DNA of 64,000 bases from Cryoendolithus antarcticus (Eukaryota; Ascomycota; Dothideomycetes; Cladosporiales; Cladosporiaceae): contig NAJO01000047.1 of assembly GCA_002077065.1 (NCBI GenBank), forward strand, positions 62,001 through 126,000. The letters are read 5' to 3'. The notes beneath the pieces were generated by a model. That model worked only from the letters and a program-made list of their open reading frames with translations, was not told the origin of the DNA and made no database searches. A program made the position numbers and the translations under genes. The first letter of the stretch is position 1. The number at the start of each line of letters is the position of its first letter. Shown here piece after piece: positions 1-9,803 of this stretch.

Positions 1-2
1 CA

Positions 3-452
3 CGCCCCGCCAACCCTCGAAACGCGGAAGCTAACCATCTCAGTCCCCCCAACCACCCCACCTACGATCACTCCGACCCCACAGCCCGCTGCCCCATTAC
101 GAACGCAACAGTCTCCCACCACGACATCATCCACTCCCACCCCTCGGCGCAGAACATCCCCACCTCCCCCTCCTCAGCCAAGAACCTCCCGGATGCCTCG
201 GCCTGCCCCGCCTTGAAGAACGTAAACAGTAAGGACTCCGTCACCCATGCGACCTGTCCTATCGTCGGTCCCGTGAATGCTGTGCTACCGCCGAGCCACC
301 CGAGTCTCGAGGGACAGCAGGACGGCAGTGTGTGCCCGATCACGAACGCGAAGATGGAGCATCATGGTGGGAAGGTGCATGAGCATCCTGCTGTTGCTAA
401 AGATGCGGAGGTCAAGGAGTGTCCGGTGGTTGGGAAGGGTGTGAGTGCGTGA
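3..452 (+). CDS. C-terminal part of a Cys-Pro/His-rich protein (5' end outside window)
   Basis: The frame is open from the first bases of the window to a TGA at 450-452, so this is the last ~149 residues of a longer protein. It carries a loose repeat: Cys-Pro-Ile/Val-Thr/Val followed 10-20 residues later by His-Pro. Cys-Pro occurs at least five times (ARCPIT, SACPAL, ATCPIV, SVCPIT, KECPVV), with HSHPS, SHPS and HEHPA, and two paired HH. Cys-Pro dipeptides are known as heme-regulatory motifs in other proteins, but nothing here proves heme or metal binding. No membrane segment or catalytic motif is visible. I do not recognise the family. It converges on the secreted-protein gene at 832-1330. 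Confidence 0.6.
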   Translation, partial: RPANPRNAEANHLSPPNHPTYDHSDPTARCPITNATVSHHDIIHSHPSAQNIPTSPSSAKNLPDASACPALKNVNSKDSVTHATCPIVGPVNAVLPPSHPSLEGQQDGSVCPITNAKMEHHGGKVHEHPAVAKDAEVKECPVVGKGVSA

Positions 453-831
453 GCTCCCCGATGTATCCGGCATGAACACGCTGCATGACGATGATGATGT
501 GGGTCTTTGAATTAGGATCGCGCGTACGAAGGGAGGGGATTGGATTGGGACACGAGGCTACATCGGCCGTCCCATGGCTTTCAGTACATGTTATTAGTGC
601 CAATTGGCACGCATCCATTCATGTCTGTTGAATGCCTTACGATCGAGAATTCATGGGGCTGTGCTGTTCTTCACTAAATGTCATCGCTTCGAGCCTTCGT
701 TCACTCATCTGGTCTCGAAAGATGCGCTACTGCCGCTGTGGCAAGATCCAAAGGCATCGTGTTGCTGACTATAGACTCTCGCACCACCATTATACCGTCC
801 GCCCACTCTTCTTGCCGCCACACTACCTGCT
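453..831. other. Intergenic, between two convergent genes
   Basis: It should hold the 3' untranslated ends of both neighbours. I see no further gene, repeat or RNA here. Confidence 0.5.
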
Positions 832-1330
832 CTACTCAGCGCAAGGAAAGTCAACAAAGCAATCGTCGTCCGTAACGGAAACAGTCCCACTGTGGATAAC
901 ACTCTTCTTCACCGTCCCCTCCCAATGGACCCCCTGCTTCGTCAACCCACAAGAATACCACGTCGAGCCTGCACCATTGTACGACGCACCAGTCTTGATT
1001 TCGTGCAAGCCGCCCCAGCCAGCAGTGCCAACTGTATAGCTGAAGCTGTTGTTCGGACCGTTCGGGTCTTTGGCGGCGCTGTAGTGTTTTCCGCCGCCAA
1101 CGACCTCGAGACTGAAGGCGAGATTGTCGATGGGTTCTTGGCCGGGGCCGCCGCCGCCGTAGCTGTGCGAGCCATGCCAGGTAAGGGTGCAGGTTTTGCG
1201 CTTGACTAGCTCCGCCGGAGCTGCGGAGACGCTGAGAGCCATGAGGGCTGGGAGAGCGATGGTAGTGGTGAACCCGGGATGTGTTAGCTTCGTTGGGTGA
1301 CGGATCTGGTGGAGTGTGAACGTACTGCAT
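832..1330 (-). CDS. Small secreted protein, effector-like
   Basis: The long exon (832-1273) encodes a hydrophobic leader, a Lys-Arg (Kex2-type) site, then a ~120-residue Gly/Ser-rich mature region with four Cys: one right after the Lys-Arg, one near the middle-to-end (YSCGL), and two at the end (DDCFVDFPCAE). There is no in-frame ATG before the leader. A 5-nt first exon, ATGCA (1326-1330), followed by a 52-bp intron (1274-1325) restores a good signal peptide starting MQFTTTIALPALMALSVSAA. That intron starts GTACGT and has a GCTAAC branch site, but ends CCCGG instead of AG. The model gives 148 residues. Secretion is inferred. No enzyme motif is seen. Host interaction or cell-wall roles are only possibilities. 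Confidence 0.65.
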
Positions 1331-2358
1331 GTTGGCAATGTGAAGGTGAATTGCGATGATGTCTTTCGGTCTGGTCTTGGTAGTCGAAGTGCTTCTGTGG
1401 TGTCTTATTGTAAGAGGTTGCTGTGGGTTATGGAAAAGATTCACCATAGACAGGAAAGCAGAGACTCTTTATACGCCTGCCGTCAGTCCTCCCTTGAGAT
1501 ACCTCAGGCCGTTCGAAGGCTCTCTTTCTGCAAGCGTCGGTAGGATCAACGGCTCAAGTGACACAGTGACCATCCTTAGAGAGATGTCGTTTCATCATGC
1601 GAGTCCCGTCGTTGGTACCAACAGACGATGTCGACGATGAGAGGACGAATGCACCATGGAATCTTTGCAGTGACACTGGGTGGCGTTAGTAGTATTTGTT
1701 ACGCCTAGTCAGGTACGCAGCAACAAAGCCACGGAGGTGTTGGTATGCAAATTGTTAGGCGCAGTTAGGTACTTTAGAAGCACTTCATCTGCTGATCGCA
1801 TGCAAGTCCAAGTCTTTGTTAAAGCGGGGGATCATGGGCCATTGCTTGCATCTGGTACCAGTCTCAGACCGCGAACTCCTTGCGACTCACCGCACGTAAA
1901 CCACACGCGACCGTGGCAATGCCGGCAGTATCGCAGAAGTGTCTAGTGATCCAAGGCATGTCGAGCGCACTTCTGTTCTCCAAGGTACAAGTGAGGTATC
2001 TAATGCTGCAAGTGCGACAAGCTAGCCTACATGGTCGCATAACCGTGGAAGTCTGCATGATCAGGGACACCAAGCAGATCAAATATTTGCTGCTCGACCG
2101 CAGCAAGCCATTGCCTTAGTTGATGTTGGCTATCTTGTTGCTCGTCAATGCTAACGTCGGCGCATGGCCATAAAAGTGCAGTGCACTGCATGAGCTGCGC
2201 CTTGCAGGCTAGGCTGAATCAAGCTTTTGATGCCTGAGGCCGATCTACTCGCTCGGAATGCAACTCAAATGGGTGTCTAACAATACTTGTCTTCCGCTGT
2301 GGAATGCCTGGTGAACCACTGTACACAATAGTAACTTCACTCGCATATGTCGGCGCGC
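1331..2358. other. Intergenic, upstream of the secreted protein gene
   Basis: Apart from the TATA-like site at 1468-1473 I see no coding potential, repeat or structured RNA. Open frames here lack an ATG or read as random sequence. Confidence 0.5.
1468..1473 (-). promoter_or_regulatory. Candidate TATA box of the small secreted protein gene
   Basis: Read on the minus strand the sequence is GTATAAAG, about 138 bp upstream of the proposed ATG at 1330 and followed by a pyrimidine-rich stretch (tctctgctttcctg). The distance leaves room for a ~100-nt leader. Single-motif evidence only. Confidence 0.35.
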
Positions 2359-3066
2359 TCATAGATCCTTCGGCGGCCTCGTTCCAATTGTAGCAGTATC
2401 CCCGTTGATCGTCTTCATCACCTTCCCCAACCCTCCATGATCATATTCCTTCTCATTCCACTGATCCTTGTGATACTTGACCCTCTCCGCCGGTCCGTCA
2501 CCATCCTCCTCTGCTGCTCTCTCCAAGCTCAGTGTGACAAAGTGATTCACTTCGAACGTCTTCTTCAGCAGCCTCGGCGTCCAAGCGCGCTTCATCTTGA
2601 ACACGATCGCAGCTGGCTCTGTTGCACAAGATTCGGGTAGAGGCGTCGATGACACTACTTCCACTGCGAGTGTCTCGCTGGCCTTGCACACAACTGGAAT
2701 TCCCCACCACTGCCCCGCAATTTTGAAGCGCGTGTCGCAGTACGAGGCTATGTCATCGTAGACCGCTTTGTGGGCGTAGACGCGCATGTCTTTGGCGCCG
2801 GTGGCTTCACCATCGTTCGTACCAGAGCCAGAGTAGAGTCGCAGGATGGAGTCGAGGATGTGTTGACGATCCGGAGATAGGGAGATGGACTTCGAAGGGT
2901 TAGGTTCGTAGTCTTCGTTCTTTGGGGCGTTGGTAGCCTGGGCTGGCCGCTCGTCTGCCGGCATGCACTGTTCGCGGGTCTGCCGATCGCGGATCTCGTA
3001 GGTCTGTGGGACGCTGGGGTCCAGTGGCTTTTCTGCGAGCTGACGGATCTCTGCTGCTGAAGGCAT
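2359..3066 (-). CDS. Conserved-looking protein of unknown function (possible NTF2/SnoaL-like fold)
   Basis: A single uninterrupted frame of 235 residues from the ATG at 3066; the reading frame runs further upstream but has no other ATG. The N-terminal ~75 residues are polar and probably disordered. The rest (from about residue 75) has alternating hydrophobic helices and strands: HILDSILRLYSG, VYDDIASYCDTRFKIAGQWW, then VFKMKRAWTPRLLKKTFEVN and a strand-like FVTLSLERA. The pattern of a small helix-helix-sheet cone suggests an NTF2/SnoaL-like fold, but that is my inference from layout; no catalytic residues are recognisable. It is divergent from the ABC transporter gene. Confidence 0.6.
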   Translation of the reverse strand: MPSAAEIRQLAEKPLDPSVPQTYEIRDRQTREQCMPADERPAQATNAPKNEDYEPNPSKSISLSPDRQHILDSILRLYSGSGTNDGEATGAKDMRVYAHKAVYDDIASYCDTRFKIAGQWWGIPVVCKASETLAVEVVSSTPLPESCATEPAAIVFKMKRAWTPRLLKKTFEVNHFVTLSLERAAEEDGDGPAERVKYHKDQWNEKEYDHGGLGKVMKTINGDTATIGTRPPKDL

Positions 3067-3750
3067 GCTTACTACCTTGATATCGGATGAGGAGTGACTG
3101 AAACTGTGAGATTGTTGGAGAACGAGAAGCACTCATACCTCGCGACCAACCTCTCCTGCACATGTTGACGTGTAAAATCCTCGATCGTCCTCGATCTGAT
3201 GTCATGACCTACCTTTGCGCCGAGCACCACAGGAGCTGTGAGGATAGATGTCATTGCGCCTCTCAACTACGAAGACTGTCCCGTCATGTTGTCGCAGTGT
3301 GCAGGGCGCGACTCACGCACAGGATACTGACTGTCTGGATGAGGAAACCATCGTATTCGAGAAATATACAAGACTGGTCTAACCGAGCAGCCTCCCTGTC
3401 GCCTCGCGTGGTCATCGGAAGAGCGCGCTTCCGGCGCCGTTTGCGATCTCTAGAGGCGTCATCTAACAGGACTGCCGAGCCTTCGCAACCTCACTTCGCC
3501 GCTCGCCGTGCGAACGCAAATGTTATTCACGAATGCGAGAGTGGCGTGATTTACTTCTCTTCCATCTTAAGCTATCGTTTCCTTCTAATTCAATCATTGC
3601 ATAGCGTCGCGTATACCCAGGGATTGGACTTTTACAGTTTTCTATTCGCTTCAACGATGTCGACTTGAAGATTGTCACACCAGACGCCCAAGGCGCACAA
3701 GAAAGCCACTTTTGGCTAGGAGACCCATCTCATCAGGGGAGTTCATCGAG
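3067..3750. other. Divergent promoter region between the unknown gene and the ABCA gene
   Basis: This 684-bp interval must contain both promoters. Near the ABC transporter end it has a minimal upstream reading frame, ATG TCG ACT TGA at 3657-3668, about 82 nt before the ABC start. No other feature stands out. Confidence 0.45.
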
Positions 3751-6700
3751 ATGGCATTCTTCAGGCAGACCTGGACGCTGATCGACAAGAACCTCACCAT
3801 CATCTTATACCGCAACTGGCTCGGAACGATCATTCGCGCGTTCCTGGCACCAGTTATATTCTTCTTCTTCATCAGCTATGCGAAGAACTTCTTCGTACCA
3901 CCGTCAGACTTTGGCGTTGGCTCTGCCCGATCCTTGCGATCACTGGGCAATGCGATAGCATCGTCCGCCGGTGGGCGGAACACTGTAGTCTTTGTCGACA
4001 ATGGCCACACAGGCGGCCAGATCTCGCAGGTCATCAGCCAACTCTCACGACCCATCGAGTCTCAAGGCAAGGCCGTGCAAATTGTTGACAACGATATCGC
4101 GCTGTTGTCATTTTGTCGAAGCTCAATTCGCGGGACGACGCCATGCTTCGGCGCAATCAGCTTCCATTCATCGCCTACAGAAGGTACGGCAGGCTTCTGG
4201 AACTACACTATGCGACTCGACGGTTCCTTCGGTGGGCGAGTCTATGTCAACAGCGGCACAAATGATGCCGAGATCTATGCTTTGCCACTACAGCATGCTG
4301 TAGATGCAGCAATCGCAGGACTGAATGGGACGACTCTACCGGACAATGTCGAGGAGTACCCGTATACGTCGCAAACCAACGAAGAGCGAGCCCGTAACAT
4401 TACGCGGCTGTATATGGGCTCACTCATCAGTGTCCTCGCAGTAGCGTACTTCGTCGGCATCGTCGGCGTCTGCTACCAGCTCACTGGTCAAATGGCACAG
4501 GAGCGGGAGCTAGGCATGTCTCAGCTGATCGAGGCCATGATGAGCAATAAGGCAAGATGGCAGCCGCAAGCAGCTCGTCTACTGAGCATGCATATCTCCT
4601 TCGACATGCTTTACCTGCCCAGCTGGATCCTTGGTGGCGCCATTGTGGCTCGTCTGAACTACCCCGACTCGATGGCCGGGATTTCAATTGGCTACTTCAT
4701 CGTCGCTGGACTTGCGCTGTCATCCTGGTCGATTGCAGTGGCGAGTCTGTTCCGCAAAGCGCAGCTCAGTGGCATCACTACCACGATCGTGTCGATCATC
4801 TTAGCAATCATTGTACAAGTGGTCCCGCCCACCTCCACCGGCGCAGCTGCAATACTGGCATTACTCTTCCCGCCAATGAACTTCACGCTGTTCATCATTT
4901 ACATGGCATACTTCCAGAAGAAGAATCTAGCCGCCGACCTGAGCCAGTCGCCTCCAGGTGCTCCGTGGCAAGTCCCTGGCTATGCTTTCTTCATCTTCTG
5001 CATCATCCAGATGCTCGTGTATCCGATTGTTGGAGCATTCATCGAGCGAGCACTATATGGCACGGCATCGAAAGCACGCACACTTCACTACAACGAAGAC
5101 AGCAACAATGAGACAGTCCGTGTTACTGGGCTGAAGAAGTACTTCCCGCAAAGCTGGTTTTACAGGACTATCACATCGCGTTTCTCGAAGACACCGCGTT
5201 CGACAGTGCGCGCTGTGGACGATGTCAGCTTCTCCGTTTTGCGTGGGCAGATCATGGTCCTGTTGGGTGCCAACGGTAGTGGCAAGAGCACATCACTCGA
5301 CATGCTTGCAGGTTTGCAGAAGCCGACTGACGGTAGCATTGACATTGACGCGACTGGTGGCATCGGATTGTGCCCACAGAAAAATGTTCTCTGGGACGAG
5401 CTGACGGTACTTGAACATGTCCGGATCTTCAACCGGCTCAAGGCTACGACCGTCGACTCGAAAGATACGATGCAGGCTCTCGTCAGGACGTGCGATCTTG
5501 ACCACAAGATGAACGCAAAGTCTGTGACACTGTCTGGTGGTCAGAAAAGGAAGTGTCAGCTTGCTATGATGCTGACAGGCGGATCGACCACCTGCCTGAT
5601 CGATGAAGTGTCCAGTGGTATCGACCCGCTCTCACGAAGGAAGGTGTGGGACATCATATTGGCTGAACGTGGCAGAAGGTCAATGATCTTGACAACGCAC
5701 TTTTTGGATGAGGCAGACTTGCTGTCCGACGACATCACGATCTTGTCCAAGGGCCGTTTAGTCGCTAACGGGTCGTCAGTCGCCCTGAAGCACGAGCTCG
5801 GTGGTGGCTATCGCGTCCGCATTTACCATGAAGATAGCAAACCTTTGCCCGCCGCTCTCGAAGCACTACCGAAGCAAGTGCTACACGACCAGACCGTGTA
5901 CCAGCTCGCAAACTCCGGAGCTGCCGCTCAGTTCGTCAGCGAGCTTGAGAAAGTTGGCGTGCGTGACTATCAAGTCAATGGGCCGACAATCGAGGACGTC
6001 TTCCTGAAGCTTGCTGAGGAAGTTAAGGAAGAGCTAGACAAGGATGTCCGCGCCCCCATCTCTCCTGTGTCATCGACTGAGCAAGTGACGCCCACCGAGA
6101 AGGGTGGCATTCAGCTCGCTCACGGCCGGAGTCTGTCATTCTTTGCACAAGTCTGGGTGCTGTTCCGAAAGCGCGTTGTAATCTTGCGGCGCAACTCCCT
6201 ACCATACTTGGCTGCCTTAGCTATTCCCATCATTGCAGGCGCGTTGGTTACACTCTTCTTGAAGGGCTTCGAGGCGCTGACGTGCACACCTGGAAGCGGC
6301 GTCTCTGCGTCAGACCTGTACTCCCTCGAAGCCTTGATCCTATCGCGTGGCAACGCGACGATTCCCGCTGGTCCTCCCGGCAGCGTTGGACAATTTGAAG
6401 GACTCGTGAGCGTTGACAGCTTGCGATCGTTCGACGACTACGTATCAGCCAATTACAGCCAGACCAACCCCGGAGGCTTCTTCCTCGGCAACACCCCGAC
6501 GTTCGCCTATCGTGGCAACTATGAGCTATACTACGCCATCATCATGCAGAATCTATTCGACACTAGCTTGCTGGGTTTCCCGATTTCAACCAATTTCCAG
6601 GCATTCGACATCCCATTTGCGCCGTCTGCAGGCAAGAGCTTGCAGTTCATCCTGTACTTCGGTCTGGCCATGTGCGCATACCCCGGGTTCTTCTCGCTGT

Positions 6701-8463
6701 ACACCAATATTGAACGAATCCGCAACGTCCGAGCCCTGCACTACAGCAACGGTGTTCGTGCTGGACCTCTTTGGATCGCATACACGCTTTTCGACTTCTG
6801 CATTGTGCTGATCGTCAGTGCCGTCACCATCATCATCTTCACGGCTTCGTCGTCAGCACTCTACGCACCAGGCTACCTGTTCGTTGTCTTCGCGTTCTAC
6901 GGACTCTCGGCATTGCTGATGAGCTATGTTGTCTCGCTTTTCGCCACCAGTCAGCTCGCCACCTTCGCCTTTGCCGCTGGCGGACAATGCTGCTTCTTCC
7001 TAATCTACTTCATCGCATACCTCTGTATACAGACCTACATACCGGCGGCCAGTGTCGACAAGACTGTGAACATTGCGCACTTTGTGATCGCTGCCTTCTT
7101 CCCGGCTGGCAACCTGCTGAGGGCGCTGCTGCTGACCTTCAACGAGTTCTCAATACTATGCAGGGGCAACGAGATCGCTTCTTACCCTGGTGCGATGACA
7201 GTGTACGGTGGGCCAATACTATACCTCATCTTGCAATCTGCGATCATGCTCGGTTTCTTGATATGGTGGGGCAGTGGCTGGCAGCCGGCTTTCCTGACGA
7301 GAAGGAAGGCTCGCGCGCAGGAAGTCGAGGAGACTGAAGAGGTTGACCCGGAGGTCTTTGACGAGGCACGAAGAGCGGACACTTGCAGCGACTCGCTTCG
7401 CGTACTACACGCAACGAAAGCATTCGGCTCGAACATTGCTGTCCAAGATGTGACGTTCGCCGTCCCCGAAGGCGAGGTCTTCGCCCTGCTGGGACCCAAT
7501 GGCGCAGGCAAGTCAACGACCATTGGGCTCATCCGTGGTGATAGCAGACCGAGCGCCAGATCTAGCGATATCCTTATCGAGGGCAAGAGCATCATCGCCC
7601 AGCGTGCGGCAGCCCGCCAAAGCCTGGGTGTCTGTCCTCAATTCGACGCCATGGATCAGATGACAGCCGTAGAGCACCTGCGCTTCTACGCCCGCGCTCG
7701 TGGTATCAAGGATGTCGAGCACAACGTCGAGCAAGTCATTCATGCAGTCGGTCTCGCGCCGTTCAAGTCTCGCATGGCTGCAAAGCTTTCGGGAGGCAAT
7801 AAGCGCAAGCTCAGTCTTGGCATTGCGTTGATTGGCAACCCGACGGTGCTCTTGCTCGACGAGCCCAGCTCAGGCATGGACGCCGCCTCCAAGCGCGTGA
7901 TGTGGCGAACATTGAGCAGCATATCCGCCGGTCGCGCACTGGTGCTAACGACACACTCTATGGAAGAAGCAGACGCCCTCGCGAGCCGTGCTGGCATCAT
8001 GGCACGGCGTATGTTGGCGCTAGGCACTTCAGACGACCTACGGAAGAAGCATGGCGACGCATACCACGTCCATCTCGTGCACAAGGACGCTCCGCATACC
8101 TCGACGGCCGTCATGGACGACATCAAGACGTTCATCTCGCAGACCTTCCCCAGCGCGCAGACCGAAGACCGTAGCTTCCACGGGCAGATGCGCTTCAGCG
8201 TCCCGAACGATCGGACGGCTGTGTACAATGACGACGAAGTCAAGGTCGTTGGTGCGAAGGGTCACGGCATTGCTGCATTGTTTGCCGAGCTGGAGAGAAG
8301 TAAAGAGAGACTTGGATTTGAGTATTATTCTGTCAGTCAGGCGACGCTAGATCAGGTGTTCTTGAGCATTGTAACAAGGCATAATGTGCAGGAAGAGGGT
8401 GCCGCGCTGACACAGCCGAAGAAGAAGGGCTTTGTGAAACGTATGCTACGGTCGAAGGCGTAG
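3751..8463 (+). CDS. Full-size ABCA-subfamily (ABC-A) transporter
   Basis: One intronless frame of 1570 residues from ATG 3751 (the frame is open further 5' but without an ATG). It has two repeats of transmembrane domain then nucleotide-binding domain. Repeat 1: membrane segment near residues 20-45, a large extracytosolic loop, a membrane bundle to ~450, NBD1 with Walker A GANGSGKS (~506), LSGGQKRK, LIDEVSSGID and H-loop LTTHFLDEAD. Repeat 2: a second loop and bundle, then NBD2 with GPNGAGKS (~1248), Q-loop GVCPQFD, LSGGNKRKLSL, LLLDEPSSGMD and LTTHSMEEAD. The order TMD-NBD-TMD-NBD with large first loops is that of the ABCA family, usually linked to lipid movement. Substrate is unknown. NBD1 has Val where Walker B normally has Pro. 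Confidence 0.93.
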   Translation: MAFFRQTWTLIDKNLTIILYRNWLGTIIRAFLAPVIFFFFISYAKNFFVPPSDFGVGSARSLRSLGNAIASSAGGRNTVVFVDNGHTGGQISQVISQLSRPIESQGKAVQIVDNDIALLSFCRSSIRGTTPCFGAISFHSSPTEGTAGFWNYTMRLDGSFGGRVYVNSGTNDAEIYALPLQHAVDAAIAGLNGTTLPDNVEEYPYTSQTNEERARNITRLYMGSLISVLAVAYFVGIVGVCYQLTGQMAQERELGMSQLIEAMMSNKARWQPQAARLLSMHISFDMLYLPSWILGGAIVARLNYPDSMAGISIGYFIVAGLALSSWSIAVASLFRKAQLSGITTTIVSIILAIIVQVVPPTSTGAAAILALLFPPMNFTLFIIYMAYFQKKNLAADLSQSPPGAPWQVPGYAFFIFCIIQMLVYPIVGAFIERALYGTASKARTLHYNEDSNNETVRVTGLKKYFPQSWFYRTITSRFSKTPRSTVRAVDDVSFSVLRGQIMVLLGANGSGKSTSLDMLAGLQKPTDGSIDIDATGGIGLCPQKNVLWDELTVLEHVRIFNRLKATTVDSKDTMQALVRTCDLDHKMNAKSVTLSGGQKRKCQLAMMLTGGSTTCLIDEVSSGIDPLSRRKVWDIILAERGRRSMILTTHFLDEADLLSDDITILSKGRLVANGSSVALKHELGGGYRVRIYHEDSKPLPAALEALPKQVLHDQTVYQLANSGAAAQFVSELEKVGVRDYQVNGPTIEDVFLKLAEEVKEELDKDVRAPISPVSSTEQVTPTEKGGIQLAHGRSLSFFAQVWVLFRKRVVILRRNSLPYLAALAIPIIAGALVTLFLKGFEALTCTPGSGVSASDLYSLEALILSRGNATIPAGPPGSVGQFEGLVSVDSLRSFDDYVSANYSQTNPGGFFLGNTPTFAYRGNYELYYAIIMQNLFDTSLLGFPISTNFQAFDIPFAPSAGKSLQFILYFGLAMCAYPGFFSLYTNIERIRNVRALHYSNGVRAGPLWIAYTLFDFCIVLIVSAVTIIIFTASSSALYAPGYLFVVFAFYGLSALLMSYVVSLFATSQLATFAFAAGGQCCFFLIYFIAYLCIQTYIPAASVDKTVNIAHFVIAAFFPAGNLLRALLLTFNEFSILCRGNEIASYPGAMTVYGGPILYLILQSAIMLGFLIWWGSGWQPAFLTRRKARAQEVEETEEVDPEVFDEARRADTCSDSLRVLHATKAFGSNIAVQDVTFAVPEGEVFALLGPNGAGKSTTIGLIRGDSRPSARSSDILIEGKSIIAQRAAARQSLGVCPQFDAMDQMTAVEHLRFYARARGIKDVEHNVEQVIHAVGLAPFKSRMAAKLSGGNKRKLSLGIALIGNPTVLLLDEPSSGMDAASKRVMWRTLSSISAGRALVLTTHSMEEADALASRAGIMARRMLALGTSDDLRKKHGDAYHVHLVHKDAPHTSTAVMDDIKTFISQTFPSAQTEDRSFHGQMRFSVPNDRTAVYNDDEVKVVGAKGHGIAALFAELERSKERLGFEYYSVSQATLDQVFLSIVTRHNVQEEGAALTQPKKKGFVKRMLRSKA

Positions 8464-9803
8464 TGAATCTGATCATAGTATACAGTATAACTTTGTCAAG
8501 ACGTGACCGCACCATTCTTATCCGGCGAGGACCCGGGAGAGGGGAGACCGCAGGGCTGCATAGCGTAGCGACACTTTTTTCTACTGCCTTCTTCATTGAC
8601 CTTCTTTGTCGCTACGCCTCCTCGTACTAGGAGCGCAAGCTGCTCTTGCGTACGATGACCTTTGGAAGGCAATTTATTTCGTATAGAGGCACTACACCCT
8701 AGTGCTTGGCGGCAGACTACCTACCACGATCGCATACGAGCGAGTCTTATATGCACAGTGAGGGTAAACCTACCTCTTATCGAAGTCTTAGGTTCTCGTG
8801 CACGGTCAAGACTCATTGCAGCCAAGAATCGGATTCCCATAGGTCTGGAGGGAAGCGCGATGTCAACTTTATCGGCAAGGCAAGAGCGTTGTTCACATTG
8901 CACCTTCCTTCGCTGCTTCGAATGCTAAAGAGCATTAGCAACGCTTGGATGCTCCGAACCTTTCGGCAGGGACACGACCGGGAGATCCAAGGTTTCGGCT
9001 ATATCGACTTCACTTTGATAGTTACGCGAACAATGAATAAGCAGACTGCTCGAAAAGTCAACGTAGCTAACATTGCTAATACACACCACACAGCGACATA
9101 CGATTCGCCGTTCGTGGCTTCCGGGTCGTAAGCATGTCCGCGTTCAAATGATGCATCGCCGATGCGTAGTTCCGTTCGCGTGAGGTACTGTAGATTGCGG
9201 GACTACCTCAGGTCCGAGCCAAACTATTCATGATTATATTGCTCGACTACTTATCCAAGCTTGTCTTCCAACCTAGAGACGAGTCAAATGTCTATCATAA
9301 GGCCACGGCATTGAAAACAGCCTCGGGAGCACAGAGGGCAGAATGCATGCGATGACATGACCCTCAAGGCACACCGTCAATGTTCGTTCGCGAAAGACCA
9401 CTGACTAAACCGCACGGCCGCGGCGTGACGCAAGGTATGTGGGGTCCACGAGATCCCTATTCTGCAGATATCCGCAACCTAAGGCAATGCAACGCTTACG
9501 CAAAGTCTGTTGCGCAGACCCAAGCGCGCTCTCGGCGCGCGCTTCTATTGTCTCGTGCTTCTGTCATCTCAGCCGTGGCAGTAGAGCCTTACATCAGTAA
9601 CAGTTAGGAGAGTCTCGAATCGACTTGAACGATTGATCACTTATCCTATCCTCTCAAACGCATGATATGCTACCCTTGCGTCTCTGGCCTTGCCTACAAC
9701 AGCTGGGTAGTTCCCTAGACTTCGGAGACTTCGTTGTGCGGAACAGACCTTTTGAGGCCGTTGCGATACCGCCAATCCACGTCTGTAATCCATGATATTT
9801 CAC
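8464..9803. other. Intergenic, 1.3 kb, convergent 3' ends
   Basis: The ABCA gene and the antiporter gene both end here. I checked for tRNA-like structure and small genes: the sequence at 9611-9640 forms a T-arm-like hairpin on the minus strand, but no matching acceptor stem exists. Nothing else is supported. Confidence 0.5.

Noticed and set aside
9606..9650. T-arm-like hairpin on the minus strand, suggesting a tRNA
   Set aside because: The five-base stem and TTCAAGT loop look right, but no upstream sequence pairs with the acceptor side and no D or anticodon arm fits.
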